From the NCBI GenBank assembly GCA_013343275.1, contig CP046106.1, positions 682,001 to 746,000 on the forward strand: 64,000 bases of DNA, read 5' to 3'. The position numbers and the translations under genes are program-made. The stretch is from Candidatus Nanohaloarchaea archaeon (lineage in GTDB: Archaea > Nanohalarchaeota > Nanosalinia > Nanosalinales > Nanosalinaceae). Each line of letters begins with the position of its first letter. Positions within the stretch are counted from its first letter, which is position 1. Positions 23,230 through 32,333 of the stretch are shown here, piece by piece. The notes beneath the pieces are model-generated. The model made no database searches and was not told the origin of the DNA. It saw nothing but the letters and a program-made list of their open reading frames with translations.

Positions 23230-23510
23230 AAAATGGCCTTGGTACAAAATACACCGGCTCCGGAAAACATGTGGATGGATTCCGTGAGCTACTGCTATAC
23301 CCATCTGACCAGGGCCAAGGCTAAATTCTCAATTATTAACTTCCTGGCAGAGTAAAGCGGGATGAAGCCTTGGCTCCTACTGGAGTCAAGCGCCGACCGC
23401 GAATACTCAAGGCTTCTGGAAAATAGGATTCCAATTCTTCTACCTCTGTGGAACATAGGGTAGAGTTTTGGAATCGGAGGTATGCTGTGCTTGCAAGGTG
23501 CAGTGTACCT
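23230..23510 (+). ncRNA. Candidate structured RNA, about 280 nt, family unknown
   Basis: There is no convincing coding frame here, but four successive strong stems. 23234-23242 pairs with 23315-23323 (nine pairs, one G-U). 23364-23372 pairs perfectly with 23408-23416. 23428-23434 pairs with 23468-23474, extended inward by CTACC/GGTAG. 23479-23490 pairs with 23498-23509 (twelve positions with wobbles). A TATA-like element precedes it. The conserved cores of RNase P RNA and the SRP RNA S-domain were looked for and not seen. It could also be a long leader of the 37-codon gene at 23589. Confidence 0.45.
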
Positions 23511-23588
23511 CACGGTTACCTATTCAACTTACTGACTGATCAAACACAAGTCGAACCGAAAAACACAACACGCCAGGTGACAACACCA

Positions 23589-23702
23589 ATGGACGCAAAC
23601 GCGCGGCATTTCGAAGTAGAACTTCAGGCCCAGCTTGAGGAAGAGGAAACTCAGGCACAGGTACATCCTGAAGCAAACGTCGTCGCAGTTCAAACTCTCT
23701 GA
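23589..23702 (+). CDS. Candidate 37-aa acidic microprotein
   Basis: ATG at 23589 follows a ribosome site AGGTGACAA almost identical in sequence and spacing to that of histone A. The peptide starts MDANARHFEVELQAQLEEEE and is acidic like the proteome. No domain is recognised. It follows the structured RNA region, which may be its leader. Translation is supported only by the ribosome site and composition. Confidence 0.4.
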   Translation: MDANARHFEVELQAQLEEEETQAQVHPEANVVAVQTL

Positions 23703-23753
23703 GAAAGAATAATAGAGAACTTCCGCAGACCCTAGAAACCGCTCTAGCGGGAG

Positions 23754-24242
23754 CTATTCGTCTTGCTGATACGCTGCCGACTCGAATGCAGCCCAGCCAT
23801 TAGCCATAGAATCAAGTATCGAAGTAAACGAACGCGCCGGCTTCACAACCTTTCGACGGCCCTGCTTGCCCTCACGCTGGCCACGATACTCCAGGTATTC
23901 ATACTGTATAACACCAATCCTTCTCAACTTAGGCAGAATATTGTTCTTCAAGTTTGAAAGGCCTTTCTCATGACCCCATTCGCCGAAATTATTCAACTTC
24001 TCGGAGTCTATCTCTCCTTCATCCTTTAACTCGCGCAGAAATATCTTTGCGTACTTATTCCTCTTCGGAGACTGCTCCTGAGGGAAAAACAGGTCAACGA
24101 TCTTCTCCCAGTTCCATGCACGATCAGACTTCCTGTACTTCTGACTGTCGCGCGGAATAGCGATCGAGTTCTTAGTAACTATAGTAGTAGATTTACGGGC
24201 CTCTTCATCTACAAAAGGGTGCTCCTCATCATTCTCCGACAT
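23754..24242 (-). CDS. Uncharacterised basic/helical protein, possible DNA-binding
   Basis: 162 aa. The N-terminus is acidic; the middle is charged and helical (KNKYAKIFLRELKDEGEID), followed by a segment that could be a winged helix (LKNNILPKLRRIGVIQYEYLEYRGQREG, residues about 95-122, then basic RRKVVKPARS). The helix-turn-beta-hairpin pattern suggests DNA or RNA binding, but I recognise no family. Its upstream region shares TATACCTCCTTTGTTA with the region at 31804-31819. Confidence 0.6.
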   Translation of the reverse strand: MSENDEEHPFVDEEARKSTTIVTKNSIAIPRDSQKYRKSDRAWNWEKIVDLFFPQEQSPKRNKYAKIFLRELKDEGEIDSEKLNNFGEWGHEKGLSNLKNNILPKLRRIGVIQYEYLEYRGQREGKQGRRKVVKPARSFTSILDSMANGWAAFESAAYQQDE

Positions 24243-24315
24243 AACAGGTGTTTAACAAAGGAGGTATATCAAAGAACCGGAAAGTGATAAAGCAGGACAG
24301 AACAACTAATTATAC

Positions 24316-24729
24316 ATGAACCAGCGTAAAGGAATCACCCCTGTAGTGGCAGTAACACTTCTCATCAGCATAACTGTAGCCGCTACCGGAACACTCTACT
24401 ACCAGATAGAGGGCGCTCAACAGGCCGCGAGAGGAGGAACCTCTGATATATTCGAGCAGTCAAGGCTAACTATCGAGGCCTGCAACAGCAACTCTGCCAG
24501 AAGCATTCTCTACGTCAGGAACAGCAACACCATGGCAATAAACACGAGCGAACTCAGCGTGTATATAAACAGCAGGCCTGTATCAGACTCCGAATATAGC
24601 TTCACTCCGACCGTTGTGGATCCTCAGAGAGATTTCAGGCTGAGGATAGACGGCAGAAATCTGAACAGATCGCAGGTGGTGGAGATTCAGGGCCGGAACA
24701 ACCAGTTCACCTACCGCTGTCTCAACTAG
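24316..24729 (+). CDS. Archaeal type IV pilin-like protein
   Basis: 137 aa. The N-terminus MNQRKGITPVVAVTLLISIT has the class III signal found in archaeal pilins: a short basic leader, G-I-T/S-P and a hydrophobic helix. It would be cut after the Gly by a prepilin peptidase (PibD-like) and assembled into a pilus, or serve as a minor pilin. The body is beta-rich with an NSNTMAIN-type glycosylation-prone region and a cysteine pair. No assembly ATPase is in the window. Confidence 0.78.
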   Translation: MNQRKGITPVVAVTLLISITVAATGTLYYQIEGAQQAARGGTSDIFEQSRLTIEACNSNSARSILYVRNSNTMAINTSELSVYINSRPVSDSEYSFTPTVVDPQRDFRLRIDGRNLNRSQVVEIQGRNNQFTYRCLN

Positions 24730-24770
24730 GAAATTTATTTTTTGAAACTTGACCTTCCACTGATTTCACT

Positions 24771-25265
24771 ATGAGCTACGAAGAACTCTCCCGAGAAGAA
24801 CTAGTCGAGGCCCTGCAACAGGTAGAAAGAGAACTTGAAGAAGCACAGCAGGAAAGAGATGATAAAGAGGAACTGGCGAAGAAGGTCAAGGCCGACTTCG
24901 AGAACTACAAGAAAAGAGAACAGGAGAGAAAAGAACAGTGGCAGATCGAGGCCCAGCAGAAACTCGCGGAAGACCTGATCGAAGTACTTGATAACCTGGA
25001 GAGAGCTATTCTATCAGCAGATGAAGACTCTACCGTTGTACAGGGAGTGAAGATGGTTGCCGATCAGCTATACGAGACACTGGAGAAAAAAGGCCTTGAA
25101 AGAATAGATGCAGAGGGAGAGGAGTTCGATCCTGAACTGCACAAGGCCGTAGAGACCGAGGAAGGTACTCACAACAAAGTTCTGCGGCAGAAGAGAAAGG
25201 GCTATATGTTCGATGAAGAGGTACTTCGGGAGGCAGAGGTTGTAGTCGGTAAAGAAGAGGAGTAG
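24771..25265 (+). CDS. grpE: GrpE nucleotide exchange factor
   Basis: 164 aa. A long N-terminal coiled coil (VEALQQVERELEEAQQERDD) is followed by KADFENYKKREQERKEQ and the C-terminal beta domain ending GYMFDEEVLREAEVVVGKEE. It releases ADP from DnaK. The T-rich box at about 24733-24742 lies near 30 bases upstream of the ATG. It starts the grpE-dnaK-dnaJ cluster. Confidence 0.95.
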   Translation: MSYEELSREELVEALQQVERELEEAQQERDDKEELAKKVKADFENYKKREQERKEQWQIEAQQKLAEDLIEVLDNLERAILSADEDSTVVQGVKMVADQLYETLEKKGLERIDAEGEEFDPELHKAVETEEGTHNKVLRQKRKGYMFDEEVLREAEVVVGKEEE

Positions 25266-25345
25266 AGTTTTTGTGGAACTGATTTAAAAATTTTTATTCA
25301 TGTAATCAAAAAATAGTTGACAACCATTCCAGGTGAATAAATTCT

Positions 25346-27298
25346 ATGAGCGAGAACAACAAGATTATCGGCATCGATCTAGGTACGACAAGAAGCGCAA
25401 TGGCAGCAATCCAGGACGGAGAGCCAAAAATTCTGGAAAACAACGAAGGAGAGAGAATCACTCCCTCAATAGTGGCCTTTGACGATGAAGAGAGACTGGT
25501 CGGAAAACAGGCCAAGAACCAGATGGTGACGAACGAAGAAAATACTGTTAAATCCATCAAGCGCCACATGGGCGAAGATTATACTGTAGAACTTGAAGGA
25601 GAGGACTACACCCCGCAGGAAATTTCCTCAATGATCCTGCAGAAGCTGAAAACAGATGCTGAAGACAAGCTCGGCAACGATGTAGAGAAGGCCGTTATCA
25701 CTGTTCCCGCTCACTTCGACGACACCCAGAGACAGGCCACGAAGGATGCTGGAGAGATCGCAGGCCTTGAAGTTGAGAGAATTCTGAACGAGCCGACCGC
25801 TGCAGCTCTCGCGTACGGCCTTGACGATGAGAACGATCAGACTGTTCTTGTATACGATTTCGGAGGCGGAACATTCGACGTCACCGTGCTCGAGATGGGA
25901 GACGGAATCTACGAGGTCCAGTCCACTGAAGGAGACAACGATCTGGGAGGCGACGATTTCGACGAAGAGATAGTCGACTGGGTGCTGGAAAAGTTTGAGG
26001 ACGAAAACAGAATCGACCTCTCGGATAAGGACGAAGCGATGCAGAGAATCAGAGAAAAAGCCGAGGAAGCGAAAAAAGAGCTTTCCAGCCGGAAACAGGC
26101 CAAGATAAACATTCCGTTCATCCATCAGGAGGACGGCGAGACATACAATATTGACTACGAGCTGACACGCTCCAAGTTCGAGGATCTTATCGAGGATCTC
26201 GTTCAGAGGACGACAGAGCCTACCGAGACAGCCATAGAAGACGCAGGTATCGAAAAGTCAGACATTGACGAAGTTATCCTTGTCGGAGGAACCACGAGAG
26301 TTCCAGCCGTCAGAGAACATGTCCAGGCAATCACCGCCCAGGAACCAAACCAGGAGGTCAATCCTGCAGAGGCCGTAGCACAGGGCGCAGCAATTCAGGC
26401 CGGATCCATCACAGGAGAGATGGACGACATTCTTCTGCTCGATGTAGCACCTCTCAGCCTCGGAGTTGAGGTTAAAGGAGGCCTTACAGAGACACTAATT
26501 GAGAAAAACACGACAGTACCAGCCGAAGAGTCCAAGACCTTCACTACCGCGATGGACAACCAGACCGCAGTAACCATCAACGTAGTGCAGGGAGAACGCG
26601 AGATGGCAGAAGACAACAAATCTCTAGGAGAGTTCAATCTACAGGGCATCCCTCCTGCTCCAGCCGGACAGCCACAGATCGAAGTAACATTCGAGATCGA
26701 CGCAGACGGAATTCTACAGGTATCTGCAGAGGAACAGCAGAGTGGAGAAGAGGCCTCAATTTCAATTGACGATACCTCCCGGCTTGACGAAGATGAAATC
26801 GAGGAAATGAAGGAAGAGGCCGAGAAACACGAGGAACAAGACCGCAAGAAACGCGAGTTTATCGAGGCCAAGAACAAGGCCGATCAGATGATCTCCCAGG
26901 CAGAGACACAGATCGAGAACTTTGAAGACCAGGTCGACGAAGAAGTGATCGAAGAAATAGAAGAAGCAATTGAAGATGTCAGAGAGGCCCGTGAAGAAGC
27001 AGAAGAGATTGAAGATCTCGAAGAGGCCAAAGAAGAGATTGAAGAAGCGATTGAAGGCCTTGAGGAGGAGCTTCAGGAGATCGGCCAGGAAATGTACGAC
27101 GGCCAGCAAGGAGGTCCCGGCGGAATGGGAGGAGCAGGTTTCGATCCTTCCAACATGTCCGAGGAAGATCTTAAAGAAGCCGCTCAGAACATGGGCGGTG
27201 CCGGAGGACCTCAGCAAGGCGGAGATGATGTAGTCGATGCAGACTACGAAGAAGTAGAGACAGAAGAAGAATCAGGAGAAGAAGGGAAAGAGGAGTAA
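25346..27298 (+). CDS. dnaK: DnaK (Hsp70) chaperone
   Basis: 650 aa, full length. The ATPase domain begins [19 protein letters not shown], with [31 protein letters not shown] and [13 protein letters not shown] substrate-binding domain starts near [14 protein letters not shown], and a charged helical lid and Gly-rich tail end in EEVE-like acid residues. AGGTGA lies ahead of the ATG in a leader after an AT-rich promoter (GATTTAAAAATTTTT, about 25280-25294). DnaK is patchy among archaea; here the whole trio is together. Confidence 0.97.
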   Translation: MSENNKIIGIDLGTTRSAMAAIQDGEPKILENNEGERITPSIVAFDDEERLVGKQAKNQMVTNEENTVKSIKRHMGEDYTVELEGEDYTPQEISSMILQKLKTDAEDKLGNDVEKAVITVPAHFDDTQRQATKDAGEIAGLEVERILNEPTAAALAYGLDDENDQTVLVYDFGGGTFDVTVLEMGDGIYEVQSTEGDNDLGGDDFDEEIVDWVLEKFEDENRIDLSDKDEAMQRIREKAEEAKKELSSRKQAKINIPFIHQEDGETYNIDYELTRSKFEDLIEDLVQRTTEPTETAIEDAGIEKSDIDEVILVGGTTRVPAVREHVQAITAQEPNQEVNPAEAVAQGAAIQAGSITGEMDDILLLDVAPLSLGVEVKGGLTETLIEKNTTVPAEESKTFTTAMDNQTAVTINVVQGEREMAEDNKSLGEFNLQGIPPAPAGQPQIEVTFEIDADGILQVSAEEQQSGEEASISIDDTSRLDEDEIEEMKEEAEKHEEQDRKKREFIEAKNKADQMISQAETQIENFEDQVDEEVIEEIEEAIEDVREAREEAEEIEDLEEAKEEIEEAIEGLEEELQEIGQEMYDGQQGGPGGMGGAGFDPSNMSEEDLKEAAQNMGGAGGPQQGGDDVVDADYEEVETEEESGEEGKEE

Positions 27299-27306
27299 AA
27301 ACTCCT

Positions 27307-27504
27307 TTATTCCCTCTCCGTTATATCCTGATATGCGAGGACTGTGAAGATTACGGCCAGCGCAAATGAACTGAAAGCGAGAGTTGAGTTATCTGAGTAA
27401 AACTGGAGAATGCCTCCAAGATACATCATGCTCAGGCATACGGCCCAGATGATCTTCCTTTTCGATCTATCGAGCTCGAAATCAAGGTAATCAGTTAAAG
27501 ACAT
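27307..27504 (-). CDS. Small membrane protein with two helices
   Basis: 65 aa. A basic N-terminus ([16 protein letters not shown]) leads into two hydrophobic segments, [14 protein letters not shown] and [15 protein letters not shown]. It lies between dnaK and dnaJ on the other strand, with an ATG at 27504. No family is recognised; the coding case rests on the clean hydrophobic pattern and start context. Confidence 0.5.
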   Translation of the reverse strand: MSLTDYLDFELDRSKRKIIWAVCLSMMYLGGILQFYSDNSTLAFSSFALAVIFTVLAYQDITERE

Positions 27505-27536
27505 ACACAGAAAGTACAGGAGGACGAATAAAAACT

Positions 27537-28616
27537 ATGAGCAAGGAATACTACGAACTTCTAGGAGTAAGCGAAGACGCAAGTCAGGAGGAAATCAAGA
27601 AGGCCTACAGGAAGAAGGCCAAAAAATACCATCCGGACAGCAACTCTGATAGTGCTGACGAGGAGAAGTTCAAGAAGATTAACAAGGCCTACGATGTTCT
27701 CAGCGATGAGGAAAAAAGAAAGAAGTACGACAGATTTGGCAAGCAAGGTGTTGAAGGTAACGCCCGGGCAGGTCAGCAGAGGGCCTCGCAGAACTTCCAG
27801 GATATCTTCGAGCATCTGTTCGGAGGCGGAGGTCGTGGCGGTCGCCGCGGCAGAAACTCCGGGGAAAACCTGAGAATCCAGACAGCTGTAACCCTGGAAG
27901 AGGCCTATAAAGGAGTTGAGAAAAGTTTTGAGGTTGCCAGGAATAAAGAGTGTCCTGAATGTAATGGTTCTGGAGCTGAAAATGGTAATACATCTACATG
28001 TACAGAGTGTGATGGCCAGGGTAGAGTTCGACAGGTCCAGAGAACGCCTTTCGGCCGTACACAGACAGTTACAGAGTGTCCTACGTGTAATGGAACAGGC
28101 GAAGTTCCTGAAGAGAAATGCAGCGAATGCAGTGGCGAAGGAGTAACTGAGCAGGAGGAGCAGATAACAGTTGATATTCCTGCAGGAGTGAAGGACGGCC
28201 AGAGACTGAAGGTTGCCGGCAAAGGTAATGAGGCCAGAGGAAGGCCTGGCGACCTGATAATCCGTGTCAGCGTGGAGCCTCACGACTCACTTGAGCGCAG
28301 AGATAACGACTTGTTTACTACTGCAAAGGTCGGTATCGGAGACGTAGCTCTTGGAACAGAGATCACGGTACCAACTCCGGACTCGGAGATACAGGTAGAG
28401 ATCCCTGAAGGCACTCAGCCAGGGCAGGTACTCAGAGTCAGCGGGAAAGGAATGCCTTCTAGACGGGGCCGTGGCTACGGAGATCTGTTCATCAAGGTGG
28501 ATGTTGAGATACCGGAGGACTTGACCGAGGAGCAGAGAGAAACGCTGGAAGAGCTCCGACAGGAAGACGAGGAATCAAAGACTTTCTTCGAGACAGTCAA
28601 GGACTTCATCGGGTAG
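27537..28616 (+). CDS. dnaJ: DnaJ (Hsp40) co-chaperone
   Basis: 359 aa. A J domain with the HPD tripeptide (KYHPDSNSD) is followed by a Gly/Arg-rich linker. A zinc domain carries four CxxCxGxG-type repeats: [24 protein letters not shown] and CSECSGEG. Two C-terminal client-binding beta domains and a short tail complete it. It stimulates DnaK ATPase and delivers clients. All landmarks of a type I DnaJ are intact. Confidence 0.96.
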   Translation: MSKEYYELLGVSEDASQEEIKKAYRKKAKKYHPDSNSDSADEEKFKKINKAYDVLSDEEKRKKYDRFGKQGVEGNARAGQQRASQNFQDIFEHLFGGGGRGGRRGRNSGENLRIQTAVTLEEAYKGVEKSFEVARNKECPECNGSGAENGNTSTCTECDGQGRVRQVQRTPFGRTQTVTECPTCNGTGEVPEEKCSECSGEGVTEQEEQITVDIPAGVKDGQRLKVAGKGNEARGRPGDLIIRVSVEPHDSLERRDNDLFTTAKVGIGDVALGTEITVPTPDSEIQVEIPEGTQPGQVLRVSGKGMPSRRGRGYGDLFIKVDVEIPEDLTEEQRETLEELRQEDEESKTFFETVKDFIG

Positions 28617-28670
28617 AAGCAATCCAGCTCAGTTAATAATTTTTTAAACTATTCTATTAATTTTTCTTTT

Positions 28671-29063
28671 ATGGAGATTGTAAGCCTTTCAGTAGACGAA
28701 GAGACACTGGAGAAAATCGAAGAAATACAGGAAGAAGGAAATTTTAACGGAAGAAGCGAACTGGTCAGAAAGGCCATCGAAAGGCTTCACCAAGAGACAA
28801 TGGAGAACCAGAAACTGGAGGGCGAACTCAATGCAGTGATCGTAGCCCGGCACCCATATCAGAAAGAGCAGGAAGTAGCCAAGATATCACACGAATTCGA
28901 TGAAGTAGTAACCACCCAGCTGCACAGCAAGCTCAGCGGAGGCCGATGCCTCAAAGTATTCCACACCAACGGCACAGCCAGCAAAGTAATAGAGTTCTAC
29001 AACGAACTTGAAGGAAGCAAACACACAGACTCAGTCAACATGCTGCCACAAGACCAAAAATGA
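28671..29063 (+). CDS. NikR-like ribbon-helix-helix regulator
   Basis: 130 aa. An N-terminal ribbon-helix-helix (VSLSVDEETLEKIEEI...GRSELVRKAI) and a C-terminal ACT-like metal domain match NikR. Of the four nickel ligands of E. coli NikR, His74, His85 and Cys93 align, but the third His is Lys87 (LHSKL in place of LHVHI). The metal, if any, may not be nickel or may be bound differently. No nickel genes are adjacent. The TTTTTAAACTA box at 28641-28651 is about 25 bases from the ATG. Confidence 0.85.
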   Translation: MEIVSLSVDEETLEKIEEIQEEGNFNGRSELVRKAIERLHQETMENQKLEGELNAVIVARHPYQKEQEVAKISHEFDEVVTTQLHSKLSGGRCLKVFHTNGTASKVIEFYNELEGSKHTDSVNMLPQDQK

Positions 29064-29262
29064 AATAACTTGGTAGCTGTCAAGTGAAACAAGAGATTCT
29101 TCCCAGCAAATTAGAGGATAATAGTTTTAGTATTCCTTCCGAGGGACAAAGGCGGTATTTGGTGTTTAATAGGTTGTTTTTGTTTTCTAAAGGTCTAATC
29201 TGTTAAAAAGCAAATTTTTTGGGAAAAAGATTTTTACTTTTGTAGTATCAAGTCCTTCCTGA

Positions 29263-30057
29263 ATGGATTTCCTGAAACAAGAATATAGGGAGAAAGAGAC
29301 ATGGATTCCCGATTCTCGTTTATTAGCTGCAGCTGTAGCTGTTGTTGTGCTTCAAGCAGTGTTCTATAAATTTGTTATCACATCTTTCCTGAGTTTAGTT
29401 CCTTTTAACTTTGTTACTGACATATTAATCGGCCTAACTGGTTTTTTAATAGAAATTTTAGTTATTAAGTATGTTTTAGATAGTTATCAGAGTATTAAGG
29501 AGGGTTTACGGTACGGCATTTCTGTAGCTTCGATTTGGTTATTACTTAACATATCTTGGGTTTTCCACGACTTAATAATAGGTGTATCATGGGCAAATAA
29601 TATCGAATCTTTACTAGCTGGCCCAGTAGTTAGTTTACTTGAAAGCACTTCCATATTTTTAGTTTATAAGAGATTTCCAACAGGTATAGATATAGAGCGA
29701 TTTAAGGAGTATACTATTTATTCTGTAATTGCAGTTATGCTATTTTTTATAACAGGTATAATCTTTAACGGGCTTTCTGACCTAAATTATGTGTTCGCTG
29801 ATGCCGGATTCTTACTGGTTCCGACTATATTGGAGATCTACTGTCTAAGAGAAATATTGCCAGAAATTTCGGAGCTAGACAGCTTAAGATTCACTTCCTA
29901 TGCTGTTCTAGCAGTATCTGCCATAATCTTAATTACTTCTATAATAGAATTTCTACTTCAGCTAAGAGTAAATATCCCTGGAGATATAAGTTTAGCCTTT
30001 ACTCTTACAGTGGTAATGCTCATTATATGGCATCAGGAGCTGCGAACTGAAAAATAA
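29263..30057 (+). CDS. AT-rich polytopic membrane protein
   Basis: 264 aa with about seven or eight hydrophobic segments (for example LLAAAVAVVVLQAVFY and VVSLLESTSIFLVY). The pattern loosely recalls PrsW/CAAX-protease-like membrane proteins, but no catalytic Glu/His set could be confirmed. Codon use is strikingly A/T-ending, unlike the flanking genes, and GGCC tetramers are almost absent. The preceding 199 bases (29064-29262) are also AT-rich and hold no other gene. It is probably a recent acquisition. Confidence 0.65.
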   Translation: MDFLKQEYREKETWIPDSRLLAAAVAVVVLQAVFYKFVITSFLSLVPFNFVTDILIGLTGFLIEILVIKYVLDSYQSIKEGLRYGISVASIWLLLNISWVFHDLIIGVSWANNIESLLAGPVVSLLESTSIFLVYKRFPTGIDIERFKEYTIYSVIAVMLFFITGIIFNGLSDLNYVFADAGFLLVPTILEIYCLREILPEISELDSLRFTSYAVLAVSAIILITSIIEFLLQLRVNIPGDISLAFTLTVVMLIIWHQELRTEK

Positions 30058-30175
30058 ATAATGATATAGGTTTACGTACGCACACATGGTTTTTCGACTA
30101 TTATGTAGAAGAGCAATTATCTCCTAGAAAAATGTAAATGTTATCGCCACGAAACAGATACATGGTGTATCAGAG

Positions 30176-30568
30176 ATGAAATTAGCGCACACAATGCTTA
30201 GAGTAGGTAACCCAGAAGAGGTAATCGAGTTCTACAAAGAGGCCTTCGACATGGAACTGAAGAGAAAGTCAGAACAAGACTCCTTCACACTTTACTTCCT
30301 CGGACACCCAGGCCAGACAGCAGAACTCGAACTCACATACAACCACGGCCAGGACGACAAATACGGGAAAGGTGAAGGATTCGGCCACATCGCAATCCAC
30401 ACACCAGAGGACATGACACTGCAGGAAGCATACGACAACGCAGTAGAGGCCGGCGGAGAAGACTACAGGCCTCCAGAAGAATGTCCCGGCGACTACGCAT
30501 TCGTCAAAGATCCTGAAGGCTACGAAGTAGAGATACTTGCAAGGCCTGCAGCCACACCGGAAGAATAA
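30176..30568 (+). CDS. Glyoxalase I-like protein (VOC superfamily)
   Basis: 130 aa, matching lactoylglutathione lyase-type proteins. Two beta-alpha-beta modules are present, with metal ligands at His (LAHTMLRVGN), Glu (AELELTYN), His (GHIAIHTPED) and Glu (YEVEILARP). It probably detoxifies methylglyoxal or a related hemithioacetal; the thiol cofactor in haloarchaea is not glutathione, so the name is by homology. Confidence 0.88.
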   Translation: MKLAHTMLRVGNPEEVIEFYKEAFDMELKRKSEQDSFTLYFLGHPGQTAELELTYNHGQDDKYGKGEGFGHIAIHTPEDMTLQEAYDNAVEAGGEDYRPPEECPGDYAFVKDPEGYEVEILARPAATPEE

Positions 30569-30616
30569 CTCCTCCAACGCTTTCTTCTTTAATTCTCCAG
30601 AACCAACTATACTCAC

Positions 30617-31132
30617 ATGAAGGAGATCGAGGCCAAAATCCTGGAAGTAGATCCTGCAGAAATCCGTCGAAAAATGCAGGAAATGAACGCTGAGAAAAAA
30701 TTCGAGGGCAAAGTACAGTCAGAGTTCTACGACTACGAAGACGGCCGTATCGAGGAAAACGGCATACTTCGGCTCCGAAGGCTAGGGTCGGAGACCATTC
30801 TCACCCGGAAAACAGATGAAGAAAATCAGGACGGAGCAAAAGTCATGGAAGAGATCGAGTTCGAGGTCGGCGATATGGATGAAGCCCGTGCACTACTCAC
30901 ATCACTCGGCCTTGAACAGATACACTCCAGTGAGAAAACCAGAGCCAAATGGCATCACGGCCGAATAGAATACGTCATCGACTGGTACCCGGACATACCA
31001 GCACTACTGGAAATCGAGGCCCCGACACAGCAGGAACTCACAGAAGCCATCGAAGACCTGGGCTACAACCCTGACGAGGCCAAAGACTGGGACAGCCACG
31101 ACCTCTACCAGCACTACGACGCAGAAAGATAA
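30617..31132 (+). CDS. CYTH domain protein (CyaB/thiamine-triphosphatase-like)
   Basis: 171 aa. The signature ExExK occurs at the N-terminus (MKEIEAKILEV), followed by a beta-barrel tunnel rich in Arg/Lys/Glu: GILRLRRLG, TILTRK, EIEFEV, RAKWHHGRIEYVIDWY and LLEIEAPTQQEL. CYTH proteins bind triphosphates with Mg2+. Archaeal members are labelled class IV adenylate cyclase, but most are likely triphosphatases. It follows the glyoxalase by 48 bases. Confidence 0.85.
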   Translation: MKEIEAKILEVDPAEIRRKMQEMNAEKKFEGKVQSEFYDYEDGRIEENGILRLRRLGSETILTRKTDEENQDGAKVMEEIEFEVGDMDEARALLTSLGLEQIHSSEKTRAKWHHGRIEYVIDWYPDIPALLEIEAPTQQELTEAIEDLGYNPDEAKDWDSHDLYQHYDAER

Positions 31133-31202
31133 CATACATTTTCACTTCCCCTCTATATTTCTCCCTCTCAGACCTCGATAATACTCACAACAAAGGCCCG
31201 AT

Positions 31203-31256
31203 TGTTCAAAATTATCGAACACCATACCACACAGCCGTGTTAATTTATAGCGAACA
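31203..31256 (+). promoter_or_regulatory. Two palindromic operators ahead of the 31297 gene
   Basis: TGTTC-N9-GAACA at 31203-31221 and the variant TGTTA-N9-GAACA at 31238-31256 are 35 bases apart centre to centre. They lie just upstream of a TATA-like TTTTTTAATA (31264-31273). The same pair, in the opposite orientation and 25 bases apart, occurs at 32657-32700. They are probably sites for one dimeric regulator. Confidence 0.6.
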
Positions 31257-31296
31257 TTCAATATTTTTTAATAGGTTTTGAGACAACTTATGAGTT

Positions 31297-31596
31297 ATGA
31301 CACAACCCTACGAGAGTTCAGACAGCATGAACACTCTCACAGAACAGGCCTATGAGCATATAGAAGAGGCGTTAGACGACCAGATAGACTACTGGGAAGA
31401 TCAGCAGGCAGCTGTTGCACTAGGCCAGTTCCTGGAAGGAGATCACGAAGGCGCCGAAGAACTCGAAAGAATAGAAGGTGAGATTTTCATGGGAGAGAGC
31501 CTGAAAACCATGTTAGAGGCCTCTGTAGGAGAACAAATTAATACCGAAAACGCCGTCCAGATGGTACAAGGATACCTTCAGGAGAACACTTACTGA
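31297..31596 (+). CDS. Small acidic helical protein under palindrome control
   Basis: 99 aa, acidic and mainly helical (LTEQAYEHIEEALDDQIDYWEDQQ). No cysteine, membrane helix or recognised domain is seen. Its ATG is about 29 bases from the TATA-like box at 31264-31273, so the mRNA is probably leaderless. Two TGTTC-type palindromes sit immediately upstream. Function unknown. Confidence 0.6.
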   Translation: MTQPYESSDSMNTLTEQAYEHIEEALDDQIDYWEDQQAAVALGQFLEGDHEGAEELERIEGEIFMGESLKTMLEASVGEQINTENAVQMVQGYLQENTY

Positions 31597-31903
31597 GTGT
31601 GCAAAAAGACCAAACACCCATTGATTTCAGGCCCATTCCAGAAAACCCTCATAATAAAGAAGGTATATCGCAACTTAGGCCGCATGTGTTTTCTGGCATC
31701 TTCTTGGTGCTTTAGCTTGGGGTCGCGCCATAGATCAGCCATATAATAAAGAAGGTATATTTTCACCTTGCTGAATGACCAGGTCCAATTCACTGGTCTC
31801 TATTATACCTCCTTTGTTATGAGCATTTCTAGAATATTGCCAGAAAATCAGGAAAGTTCGGCCGGTCTTCATACTCATTGAGAAGAAAATATGGAGAAAA
31901 AGT
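31597..31903. other. Gene-poor region with promoter-like repeats
   Basis: No convincing coding frame. A perfect 18-bp direct repeat ATAATAAAGAAGGTATAT occurs at 31651-31668 and 31743-31760. An inverted near-copy (TATACCTCCTTTGTTAT) is at 31804-31820. CCAGAAAAC (31638-31646) and GTTTTCTGG (31687-31695) form an inverted repeat, and GACCAG/CTGGTC flank a short hairpin near 31779-31799. The repeat resembles a BRE-TATA promoter, so small transcripts are possible. Confidence 0.45.
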
Positions 31904-32272
31904 TTATTCTCTGAGGCCTTCAAGTCGTTCACTCCAGTACTCGAAGGAGTTTTCCGCTGCCTGACGGCCTAGATCCCTGTTGCTCCACCTCTCCTTCAGG
32001 TATCCGCTTAGTGCAGCACCCACAGCTACAGCTGCGAACTCTTCTGGGCCTCCTCCAGACATGTAGGAGAATGTGCCTCCGCCTGCTGCTGCACCGGCTG
32101 TCGCCCCATTCAGATCATCGCGATCAGGAGATAGGTAGTCGCTGATAGTGTAGTCTCCTGTCTCAGCAGCGATCAAATCCGCAAATTCGCTATTGCCCAA
32201 GGCTCTAGCTCTTTCCTCCATTATTGGAGCAATTTCCTCGTTAATTTCTATGTACGCTTCTTCTGATTCCAT
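31904..32272 (-). CDS. Acidic protein with Gly/Ala-rich centre
   Basis: 122 aa. The ATG at 32272 follows GAGGTGG by six bases; two in-frame GTG codons just upstream overlap that site and are rejected. The first half is acidic and helical; the centre (GATAGAAAGGGTFSYMSGGG) is small-residue-rich and may insert in or contact a membrane; the C-terminus is helical. Function unknown. It ends where the AT-rich, repeat-bearing region begins. Confidence 0.6.
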   Translation of the reverse strand: MESEEAYIEINEEIAPIMEERARALGNSEFADLIAAETGDYTISDYLSPDRDDLNGATAGAAAGGGTFSYMSGGGPEEFAAVAVGAALSGYLKERWSNRDLGRQAAENSFEYWSERLEGLRE

Positions 32273-32333
32273 TTTCACCACCTCAAATAATAGTTGTTAC
32301 CCAATAGATAAAAATTTACTGGTTATAACCCTA

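Noticed and set aside
23230-23510. RNase P RNA or SRP RNA
   Set aside because: The conserved core sequences I know for archaeal forms are not seen; left as unknown RNA.
31735-31932. 65-codon minus-strand frame in the gene-poor region
   Set aside because: It overlaps the next gene and contains a hairpin and promoter-like repeat; composition is unlike native proteins.
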